Shown here one piece after another: positions 23,035-33,902 of a stretch of 64,000 bases of DNA. This stretch comes from Diorhabda sublineata (Eukaryota; Arthropoda; Insecta; Coleoptera; Chrysomelidae): NCBI RefSeq assembly GCF_026230105.1, contig NC_079478.1, forward strand, positions 20,289,653 through 20,353,652, read 5' to 3'. Numbering within the stretch: the first letter of the stretch is position 1; every line of letters starts with the position of its first letter. Both the position numbers and the translations under genes were made by a program. The notes under the pieces were generated by a model, which was given only the letters and a program-made list of their open reading frames with translations, searched no databases and was not told where the DNA came from.

Positions 23035-26000
23035 TTAATTGTTGGCGCGCCGTTTTTCCGCGGCCCTCCTCCATATCTGATACTGCCTCAACCAATCACT
23101 TTTATTTTTGAATTTGTGCGAAAATGTGGTCACCCAATATTTCAAGTCGTTATATTTGTAATAACCTTGACCGCTTTTAACGCCCAACATACCGCGTTGT
23201 ACTAAATATTTTTGCGATACGCATGGCGCGAAAAGTCGATTTTCCGGTTCCCTCGACCTCCAATTTTCCATTAGTTGCAATATATTGTCATGTCCCATGT
23301 AATCAGCCAATTGAATAGGTCCGATCGGACTACCTAAAAAAATTTTTTTTTCTAATACGCGTTGTTAATTTTCTATTACCGTCTATTACCTGTAGCTAAC
23401 TTCATAGCCGTGTCTATGTCGTGCGCCGACGCATCCGCTCTCTCCATCATTCTAATGGCTTCCGTTATATAAGAAAGAAGAAGTCTGTTCACTATAAAAC
23501 CGGCCGAATCGTTACATATTACCGGTATCTTTCCTTGAACGAAACATTTTTTTTTATTAATAAATAAATAAAAATAAATAAAAATTTCGAAGTCTGGCAA
23601 CGGCGTTATCACAATATAGATCTCTCTATTCGTAAATACAATTTTTTTAATCGTATTTCCCCATTCTTCGAACTAATTTTGAAGTCTGGCAACGTTGTTT
23701 TAATAAAATAGTTCTTTTTATTCGTAAATAAAGTTTTTTTATTAGTATTTTATTCATTTTACATTTTAATTTTGAAGTTTGGGACGTTATTCTAATAAAT
23801 CATTTCTTTTTATTCTCGAATGAAATTTGTTATTCGTATTTCTCCATTTTACGTTCTAATTTTGAAATCTGGCAACGTTGTTTTAATATAAAAATTCTTT
23901 CTAATTCTCGAAATTTGTATTTCCCCATTCTACGAATTTATTTTGAAGTTTGGCCACATTATTACGCGCATATGCGTAACTTATCCACTTTTAACAATTG
24001 TTCGTGGAATATTTGGCGCGATATTTAAATTTCAATACGGAAAACAAAACAAAATCGATATAATAATGAAATTATTTACCGATATTTTTACACCACGCAC
24101 TGATAGCGTCCACAGTATTTTTATTTGTAATCGAAACTTTAATAATTTCCACCAATTTAGTTTCTGGTACCGGATAGAAGAAATGGATCCCGACGAATCT
24201 TTCAACTCTAGTCGATTTTTGCGCGAAACCGCCTATCGTTAACGAATTCGTAGTCGTAGCGAATATCGTATCTTCCGGAGCCGATTTGTCTATTAGTTTG
24301 AATAAATTTCGTTTTTCGTCGAAATCTTCGTGTATAGCTTCTATAACTAAATCGGTTTCCCTCACGGCTCTTTTCGGATTTGTCGTACCTACAAGTTCTT
24401 TTATTGGTTACTCGGACGTTTCGAATGAGTTGGCAACGTGGCGTAACTGTTCGATTCAATCGAATGGGAAATATTGTTGTATATAATCACTCTCGCGATA
24501 TTATAAACTGACGAATAATTGTGAACTGCAACCAACCATTTACAATTTTACGTATTATTTCTCGATAGTTTACAATCTGTCAATATCGAATCGTAAAATT
24601 GCGAAATGCATGCAGGGTTCATAATATGTCCGGTTTTATCATCCGTCAAATTATGAACCGGCCCTGATTGGTGGGTCTCTCGTTTTGTATCCATGGAGTT
24701 AAGAAACAAACGTGAGAGGCAAGAAAAGAAAATTCACAATTAATTGTGTGATATCAGGTATTTACGTTTTATGTTAATAGCTATGCATGTCCCGTGTAGT
24801 GGCAAAATAAAAAAAATCAGCAGTAAAAAATGTTCATTTATTGCAACATGTCAGAGAACTGTGACATCTGGTTTTACATAAAACGTTAGCTTTTTTACAA
24901 TGACATTTGTTAGACACACATTGTCCTTTTTCATTATTTCTGCAATTGCACTATTTCATGCCTTGCCGGCCGTAAGAAGAGGACATTGATGCGACAGTTC
25001 TTAACGGCAATGTGACCTGAAAAGTAGTAAATGTGGTGTTTTGTTGAACAATTACTTGATCATTCTGTAGAATTTTAACTTAATTTGTGTTGAGTAATAG
25101 TTATTTATACACCAAGTGAGCTAAACACAGTTTATTTACGAAAAGAAAGTTTTAAGCTCACGTGGTTTATATGTCATAGTTTAATATGGAAAAATTGTAT
25201 AAAATAAAAAATGGAACATAAAGGTGTAAGTACTGATGATGACGAAGTGACCAATCTATTTCAGCAAGTAAGGTTATTATTTAGTTGTAATTTATTAGAC
25301 AGAGAATGAAATACATTTCTAAGAACTATTTTCAAGTTATATTAACTAGTTAAATTAATACTGACCTCTGGAATATCATTAAGTAGTGTCGCTCTTGGAG
25401 ATGAAAGAACAGCATTTCGTGGCATCCGATCTTTAATGACTCCAAAAGCAGTGCCAACTCGGTATTACTCGTTTTTCTTCTCTAAAATTTTTCCAATCAG
25501 ATTTTTACTGTCCAAGTCCACTTTTGGGACTTCAACTAGTACTGGCGAACCAACACTGATCTCTTTAAATTTCTTAGATGATGATTTTATCTGCTACTCT
25601 TTTTAAATTTTTGTGCGACTGTTTTCTTTCTTGCACTATGTTACGTTCATGTATGTGCTCCAGAAGCTTCTTTATTGCAAATGTAACACACCATATTCTT
25701 GATCTCCTCAATAGTTATAGGAATATCATGTATGTTAGTCAGTGTGTCAAACTTGTTAGAAATGATAGATTCATTATTGACTTGATATAGGGATTCTGTG
25801 GTGAGGATTTCTTTAGTAACGGCCGATATTTCTTACTCTTCATTATCCGATTTATGTATAATATACAAAATTATCACAGGTTTCACTCGTACTTCGGGAG
25901 GCATTTCAGGACTGTTTGAAATATTGTTTTGATCTTGGACATCTATTTGCTGGTCTAATATAGGTACTTCTAGTTGTTCATTCGTCTTTTGTGAATTATT

Positions 26001-27959
26001 TCGCTTGTCATCGTTATTAATCTCCTCAAAAATTGCAATTATTGAATGGTAAGACGAATTTTTCTTCAATTAAACGACATAGCAGCCTATAGACCAATTA
26101 ATAGATTTGTTATCCACCATCCAAGTTCGAATCATATTTTTTACATCTGGGTTTGAACGTTCTATACTTCCTGGCTTTGAGGATATCTAGGTCTCCCATG
26201 GACAATCCACAAACTAATGATTTCTTTTAATACGCATGCAGTAAACTCACGTCCATTATCACTTTGAAGAATATGTGGACAGCCAACTTCTAAAAATATC
26301 TCAGTAATCTCGACTGCCACTTCTTTTGCATGTTTGCTTTTTAATGGTCGCAAAAAGCAAAATGATACAAGTGATACTGATACTACAGTAACCATTTGTA
26401 CTCTCCATCTGGAGATGTTTGAAAATCCACAAGATCTATCTGACCTCTTCGGTTAAAGTCGTCAGAACTCAACGGCTTTACGACAATCCCTGTTTTAGGA
26501 AAGCTTTTCTTTGAAAGACATGTCTTACACAGGTTGAGAAATATTGTTATCGCAAATATTGGTACCACATATTTATTTCTCAAGGCGTGAACAATTTTGT
26601 CTCGTCGTCCATGACAATATGTGCGTCGAGTATTATTTGGTAATATGCTACTGCTGGAATTATTTGTACTACTGGATCTGAGATCTGTTTTCTTTTTATA
26701 ATTAAAACCTTTTGGTTACCAACATTCATAATATCATATTTATTTGCGTGATGATATTGTTTATTTGTTGGGCGACTTCCCTGTGATTTAGCTGAATTAT
26801 AGTCTTCCAACAATTTGATCACACTTTGTATTTTTTCACTTGTCCATTCCAACTTTTTACTATTTGCACTGTGCCCTCTGTAATAGGTTTGTAACTCTAC
26901 GGTAAATTGTTCTTCATCCACAATAACTGGTGAGTTTTGCTGAAGGACCGATTCAATTTCTGAATCTACTATTTAAAACATATATAAAACATTTATTGAA
27001 AATTACAACATTTGTTTGTTTACATTCAGTGACTAGGGAATAACCGCCAAAGTTAGCGGCGGTTATGGTGATAGATTATAAACTATCGAGAAATAAACAT
27101 AAAATTGTAAATGGTTGGTTGCAGTTCACAATTATTCGTCAGTTTATAATATCGAGAGAGTGATAATAAAATAACGATGTTCACAATCATACGATGACAT
27201 ATACATTTGTTGTTTTCAATTGTGACGTAATTTCCCTTTTTTTTTTTCGAAAATATAAAATCTTTTTTTTTACAACATCGATTTTGTGTAATTTCCTTTG
27301 TGATTTATTTTCTATTAAAAAAATTGATTTGTGAGGTTATTTTGACAACATAAACTGGACTATAAATTAATATTTATAGATAAATTTTTATTTACTGAAA
27401 AATATTTGACTTGGCAACGTTGTAATTTTTTTTTCGATACCGGTTTTCATACTAAAAAATGTTTATCGAAAAACTTCTAAAAAATTTCTTTCCTACTAAT
27501 TAGATTTATACTTGAAACTTTTTTATAGTCGGTTCAAACAAATAATAAAAATCTAGCTGTATTGTTTTAACTAATTTTTTTTTCAATTTAAACGTTTTTA
27601 TAATCACATAACCTCATTCTACGTATGAAACGTCCGAAATTGTATATTTCTGTACCTGTAACAAACTCCATAGTATTTTCTATATAGTTTTTAACGGCTG
27701 CCTTGTCTTTGTACATTTCTCTGGCGTATTCCGTTAGATTTTCGATTATTTTTTCGGCGGATTTTTTCAATAATTCTTGGTTCGTTTCAACCAAAATAAC
27801 TTTTTGTGCATTTTGTGCGGCTATTTGTACTAAACCGGAACCGATTCGTCCACCTCCTATTACCGTTATCGTTTTTATATTTTTTTTCGTTACATTAACG
27901 GCTTTCATCATTTTATTACTAGTCGACATTAGATTTGTTATTGTGACGTTTCCCGTCAT
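23035..27959 (-). CDS. 3-hydroxyacyl-CoA dehydrogenase (HADH family)
   Basis: Four coding exons on the minus strand, 351 residues: 27656-27959, 24080-24388, 23390-23533 and 23035-23333, all GT-AG and in frame. The enzyme oxidises L-3-hydroxyacyl-CoA to 3-ketoacyl-CoA with NAD+ in beta-oxidation. The Rossmann motif VIGGGRIGSGLVQIAA lies near residue 35. AVRETDLVIEAIHED, FATTTNSLTI and the HFFYPVPETKLVEII block, with the catalytic His and Glu, follow. The C-terminal domain has NDSAGFIVNRLLLSYITEAI, DIDTAMKLATG, PIGPIQLADYMGHD and GVKSGQGYYKY. After that the protein runs on for about 37 residues rich in Lys, Arg and Trp, which the human enzyme lacks. No clear mitochondrial presequence is seen; the start at 27959 is the first ATG, and an upstream exon is possible. 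Intron 1 contains a DNA transposon. Confidence 0.93.
23580..23960. repeat. tandem array (~100-bp unit) in HADH intron
   Basis: About four imperfect copies of a unit with GAAGTCTGGCAACGTTGTT, TAATAAAAT, TTCTTTTTATTCGTAAAT and a TATTTCCCCATT-like tail. It lies between the second and third coding exons. Confidence 0.75.
24483..24487. repeat. left 5-bp target duplication (ATAAT) of DNA transposon
   Basis: ATAAT immediately precedes the CACTCTCGCG terminus. The same five bases immediately follow the other terminus at 27163-27167. In AT-rich DNA a 5-bp match alone is weak, but its position at both ends of the inverted repeats supports it. Confidence 0.6.
24488..24580. repeat. left terminal inverted repeat of DNA transposon
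   Basis: Begins CACTCTCGCGATATTATAAA. It matches the reverse complement of 27070-27162 over about 93 bases, with only a handful of differences (for example CGCG versus CTCG near the tip, and a small indel in ACGTATTATT versus ATGTTTATT). Confidence 0.9.
25370..26972 (-). pseudogene. integrase-like transposase, KRBA2/SCAND3 type, frameshifted
   Basis: Read right to left, pieces of one protein lie in successive frames. An N-terminal region is at 26972-26580 (HHANKYDIMNVGNQKVLIIK). A zinc-binding-like and first catalytic part is at 26583-26383 (RGQIDLVDFQTSPDGEYKWL). The core follows at 26395-26162 (LRPLKSKHAKEV, ILQSDNGREFTA, VHGRPRYPQSQ). After a frame break near 26163 comes SIERSNPDVKNMIRTWM with the catalytic Glu, then KKNSSYHS near 26060. 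A C-terminal YICNKEASGAH is near 25690, and SKNLIGKILEKKNE with RVGTAFGVIKDRMPRNAV near 25530-25420. The order and wording match KRBA2-like proteins. At least three frame changes and several stops make it non-functional. Confidence 0.8.
27070..27162. repeat. right terminal inverted repeat of DNA transposon
   Basis: Ends GATATTATAAAC-complement then CGAGAGAGTG, the reverse complement of the left end. It is followed at once by ATAAT. Confidence 0.9.
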
Positions 27960-29556
27960 ATCCGTCAAATCACCAAGTTTTTTTCTATTTTTATCAAAAG
28001 CAATTGATGAGAAAAATCTGGCAACGGCGCGTTCGTGTTTAACCTTACTTGACCTCGGCGTTATAAGAACTGATTTATTTCAAATTGATCGATGCGATGT
28101 TGCCGCATATAATATTAGAAAGTCATAAATCAAAAGTAATCGAAAACTGTCTAAAAAAATTACGATAACGAGAATTTTTTAGATATAAATATTTCATGGT
28201 ATCGAATTTTGAAAAATCGTATAATTTAGTATATTTTATTTTCTTGGTAACTCATTTTTTTATGGAAAATGAGTTAGAAAAATCGACGTTCAGTCGTATT
28301 TCGGTCTTTATCAAAATATGACGACGATAATTTTTGGTAAATTTATTTTCACATATATTTGACCTCACAACATCTGGTCTATTTCCAGAAAAATTAATAT
28401 CGCTGTGTTGCCGCATATTTTGTAGTCTCAGTATTTGATACAAATTTTTGCCTCGTAGAGTTCTAACAAAGATCGTCACTATTATATCTTTTTTTGATAT
28501 CATGTAATAGTAATAATAGTAGTAATAAAATTATATTGGATGTTTTGAGAAGAGTAATTTTGAATTTAAAAAAAAAAAGGTTGAAATTAAAAACATTTTC
28601 TGATTAACGAGAAACGAATGAATTGGGCAACCACGCAAATTGTGTTTAATGCGTCGTACAACCTCGGATATTATATACGATGGGAAATCGATTTTTTCAA
28701 GAAAAAAATGAGATTTCACGGAAATTTCTTGTTTAAGGGAATATTTTTATTTACGAGGTTATTAAAAAATGTTTTTCATTGTATAAAATTTCGTTTCTGG
28801 AGAATGCGTATCAAAAATTCGTATATTTGATTAAATTTGGCAACAACGCTAAACGTGCACCATTTAGTATTCTTGCTATTTTTATTATGTTACGTACGAG
28901 GGGAAATCGATTTTTTTTTTAAGAAAAAAAATGAGATTTCACGTAAATTCATGTTTAACGGAATATTTTTATCTACGAGGTTATTAAAAAACGTTTTTCA
29001 TTGTATAAAATTTTGTTTCTTGGCAATAATCAAATTTTTTACTAATTCTTTTAGATTTGACCGATAAAATCCGATTTAACTAGACTTATTAACAACATGG
29101 ACGAGAACAACTTTTTTTACCGACCGTACAATTTTAGACTTACGAAACACAAAAAAACAACACCATTTTAGCGATAAGACATTTTATTTATATTTAATGT
29201 GATGTAAAAATAAATCGAATAAACGTGAAAAATTTTTTTATTCGCCCCTCGCCCAATCCCCGATAAAACGTTACCGTCATTAAATTTTTTTGTAAACACC
29301 CTGTTATTTACCATAAAATCATTCGAAGACCTTTTATTTGGAGGGGAAAATGATATATATTTAATAACATAATGAATACAATATATATTTTTAATTGGAA
29401 TATATTTATATAATAATAATAATTATTTTTTTATCATTTATCATTTCTGGAAATATTTAACTAAAAACTAAAAAGGAAAAATATTTTTCAATAATATGTA
29501 ATTGATTATTTGAAAAAAATATTAAATCACATCACAAGCTTTCAAAATGCCGCTTT
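27960..29556. other. region between STAM and HADH, with a duplicated segment
   Basis: Both neighbours are on the minus strand, so this holds the STAM 3' UTR (TTTATT words near 29175 are candidate polyadenylation signals) and the HADH upstream region. A ~100-base block at 28699-28800 (ATGAGATTTCACG, GGAATATTTTTAT, TACGAGGTTATTAAAAAA, GTTTTTCATTGTATAAAATTT) recurs at 28921-29023, about 222 bases on. No further gene is seen. Confidence 0.7.
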
Positions 29557-32500
29557 TTAATGCGTCATATGCGTACTAGAAGTTACGTATTGAACACCTG
29601 AGGGTTGTTGGGAACCATTTTTAATATTCTGTTGTCCTGTTTGTCCTGTGGGAGGCGCAACTGGATATTGTTGACTTACCATATTTCCAGGACCGTAGTT
29701 TGGTAACCTATATTGTTAAAAATATCAATACACCAAAAAAATTTTGAAATACAGTGCAAAAGTTTTTGAACCACGATTTTTTTTTAATTGAGGAAAATTT
29801 ATGAAAATTCTGAAATTTGGCAACATCTCATTAATTGCTTAATTTTTTATTTTAAGGAAATGTCGTTTTTTTTAACTCGACAAAAAAATTTCTATTTCAA
29901 TGTTTTTTTCAAAATTTTCATTTTTACTGCGGATTTTTGGAAAAATAACGGTAATGATGTGCAAAAGTATGAGTACCACAATTTTTTTGAATTAACGAAA
30001 ATTTAAGACAAATTTTGAAATCTGGCAACATTGCGTTAATTACTAGTCTCAATAAACGGAACGTTTGGTTCTATGAGTCACACAAATTTATCCAATTAAA
30101 GTAAATTATCGGTGATATGCTTTATTTTGCTCCACAAAATCGAAAAATTAGTATAAATAATATAGATTCCAATAAAAATATTGTTTCGCATCTGGCAACA
30201 CCGCTTTCATACAAAAACATTTGACCTTCAATGACATCACTATATAAATAATAGCGTTTCATTTGAAGTTACATCGACTACCTGACAGCGCGATGTTGCC
30301 ACTTCGTAAAAAAAAATTATTGAAAATCAAATTGGTCAGACACATTTACAATTTTGGGTTAGAAAATTTTATTCAAATCAAAATAAAAAAGAAGCTTCAT
30401 TAATTTCGTTTTTTAGACACAAATAATTCTGATAAAAAAAATGTTTATATAGAAAAAAATATTCGAGATTAAACTAAGAAAAAAAACTTTTTTCAGTTAA
30501 ATTCATTAACAACCTATTTTTGTTACCACACTGTATAATGGAAACAAAATTATTCCTTCAAGGTTATCAGGAAATTATTTTTTTCGATAGCGCGTGTTAT
30601 ATTTCCATAATTCAATTAATTAGCTAAAATAACGAAAAAAAAATCGAATAAACCATTTCTTTTAAATAAATTCGGCAATATCGCAATAACTAAACACAAC
30701 TCAATTATCAGTTTATCAAATTACCCTCGTAGAAACACTTACCCTGGTGCTCCGTATTGCATCATATGTTGTTGCCTTTCGTCCATCATCTGCGGCTGGT
30801 GTATTTGTACGGCCATTTGCGGAGGCGGCATCTGCGGCCCGGTCATCTGTTGGAAATGATGCGGCATCATCCCGGCCCCGCCGGGATGCATGAAAGGCGG
30901 TCGATCCGATGAATGCATACCGGGCGGCGGTTGCATCATTGGTATATGAGTATTCGGGGGTAGAGTTCCATTGTACGTCTGCGAATCGAATTTTAACGTG
31001 AAAAAAAACTTTTGATAGAATTGTTTCGTTTTATTTACCATTGGCGTAGACGGTGTCGGAAATGCGAAAGAGATTTTATTCATAGGCGGAAAAGTCGGTT
31101 CTCTCATAAGGGTATGGTACAAACTTAGAGCTTCTACCAGATCGGCGCTTAATTGGGTTAATTGCGCGTGTTTTCTATCTACTTTTTCTAATTCGGAATC
31201 TATTAGGGGTCCCATGGCGTTAACTTCCCCTGAAAGATTTCAAATTGAGGAAAAAAATATATATAAAAAATAAATAAATGAAAAAAATTGAAACAAATAA
31301 AAAAAGAGCATTGGACAAAAAAACAATTGAAAAATTGATAAAATTGTGAAATAGAGAAATTAAAAAAATTTAAAAAAAATGTAAAAATAAAATTAATCGA
31401 TTAAAAATAAAATGAATTGGAAAAGAATTTGAGAAAAATAACTAATAAAGATATTAATTTTATGAAATACATATATCAATTAAATACAACAATTAGATAT
31501 AAAATAAATAAAAAGTACAAAATTTAAAAATACGAAAAAATTGAAAAAAAATGAATGAAATAAATAAAAAGAGAAAAAAGGAAGGAAATAAAAATACCCC
31601 ACAATTTTTGAGTACCAAGAAAATTTGAAAAAAAAAATCAAATAAATAAAAGGGAAGAGAAAAAATAGATGAAAACTGCATATATATGAAATATATAAAA
31701 TTGTTAAAAACTAACCTGCATTTAAAAAAAATATGAAAAAAAGTTAAATAATATAATGATAATTCTTTAAAAAATGGAAAAATACGAATGAAAACAATGG
31801 AAATGCGTCGAAATAAATTTGAAAAATACTAAAATAAAATAAATAAAAAAAATTATCCCACAACTATAAGATATAAAAAACTAATCAAATTGAAATCTGA
31901 ATAAAATAAATCAAATAAAATAATGAAAAAATTGGAATATGGGAAAAATTATTAAAAAATATTCTACAAAAAAGAGAAAAAATGATTGAAAAATAAACTG
32001 CTGTTAAAAAAATATAAAAAAAGTAAAAAACAGATAATATTGAAAAATAATGAGATAAATTAGAAAAATAAATTCAAACGAAAGAAAAAATACATAACAA
32101 TACAAATTGAATGGAGCTATTGCAAAAATTAGATAGAAATGAATCTTGAAGTTTTAAAATATACAGGGAAATTGATTGAAAAAATAAATTAAAAACCAGA
32201 AATTAAATAAAATAAATTAGTAAAATTGATTACAATAGATAAAAAATTATTTTCTACATAGAAATACAAAAAAAAATGAAAAAAAAAAGAAATTAAATAA
32301 ATCGAGCTAAAATATAAAATGAGTACAAAAATAAAGTAAAAGCCAGAAATTAAATGAAATAAATTAGTAAAATTGATTAAAAATGATTTTTTACTTGGAA
32401 ATACAAAAAAATTGAAAAAAAAAATTAAATAAATCGAGCTAAAAAATAGAATAAACAAAATTTGTGAAAAAATAATTGAAAACCAGAAATTAAATAAAAT

Positions 32501-32901
32501 AAATTGGTAAAATTGATTAAAAACGATTTTTTACTAAGAATTACAAAAAAAATCGATTTTTTTTAAATCAAATAAATAAAATGAGTGAAAAAGTAAATAA
32601 AACCAGAAATAAAATAAATTAGTAAAATACATAAAAAACAGATTTTCTACTCACAAATTAAAAAAAAAATTGAATAAATATAGATAAAAAAATTGTCGAA
32701 CTCACTTTCTAAATTGATCATTTCTTCGGTATCCTTATCAGGATTCGTGGGATCGGCTTCATGCAATAAATGTAACAGCCTATCGATTTTCTCTTCGTTA
32801 ATTTCCACGTGTTCTGGTTCATCTTTCACATCTTTAATTTCCGCATTATCTTTGAACTGAACCATCTTTTTCGCCTTTTCGTACACTACGAGGGACGATT
32901 C

Positions 32902-32955
<54 letters not shown>

Positions 32956-33817
32956 CTTTAAATACAATTTCCATTAACACTTACGAAATTTTTCCGGTTC
33001 CAAAGATAAATCCGCGGTGACGAAATTCGAAGGAAAAAGACCTTCCCCCCTTTGGTTACTACCCTTCCACCAATTAGGATCGCTGTCATCTATCACGAAA
33101 ACTATAACGCAAAATCGACGTTATTATATGACACATCCTGTATATATTATATCACTTACGTATTTCACCGCTAGTAAAAGTCAATTCATTATCTTCGGCC
33201 GCTTCGAAATCGTATAAAGCCCTAACTTTTCTCGGTTCCCTGGTAACGGTTGCGGAAGGACTCGCTGAAGTTGCCGTTACGTTCATCGATGGATACAAAG
33301 ATGGCGTGTGTGATACTGTTGTTGTTGCCGATCGAGGAGATCCGCTTTCTTTCAACGATAGTTCGATGGCTTTCAAAATCTGATCTTCTTCTTCTTGGGA
33401 TTCGACTACGTTAGGATCTTTACTAATCGGCGTTGATTTTTTAACAGGCTATACAATTATTTTCATATTAATTTTTCGAAACAAATATCCCGATAAAAAT
33501 TATTTCATCATATTAAACGCGAAAACGTTGTAGTTAGTTGAATTTATTATAGAACAATTGGTGTAACTGATTTGTATTTCAATTGATAGAAGGAATTACT
33601 GCTTGCCAAGTATTGTAAACTTAATCCAAACAATATTGAATTTCAAACACTGAAAAGATTAATGAATTACATTTAATTTAATTTGTATGAAAAAATTTCT
33701 ATTTATTGTTTTTTTAAATCAATTATAAAATTAAATGATTTTTATATTTATTGTAAAATAATTTTTATTAATTTATAATCTTGTGAATAAAATTAAACTT
33801 TGCAACATAGCGTATAG

Positions 33818-33902
<85 letters not shown>

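Larger units (their letters stand above)
24488..27162 (-). mobile_element. DNA transposon with integrase-type (KRBA2/SCAND3-like) transposase, degenerate
   Basis: A 2,675-bp element in HADH intron 1, bounded by nearly identical inverted repeats of about 93 bases and an ATAAT duplication. Its minus strand carries a decayed DDE integrase resembling the KRBA2/SCAND3-type integrases of animal genomes, which are related to retroviral-type rve cores and to Ginger-like transposons. The superfamily name is uncertain because the 5-bp duplication and CACTC termini do not settle it. Left of the coding part (24590-25370) I see no frame. A hairpin-forming ATAACCGCC-n-GGCGGTTAT lies at about 27042-27067 inside the right end. 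The transposase is oriented with the host gene. Confidence 0.85.

Noticed and set aside
32189..32458. Minus-strand Phe/Leu-rich frame in the STAM intron
   Set aside because: It is the translation of an A-rich tandem array.
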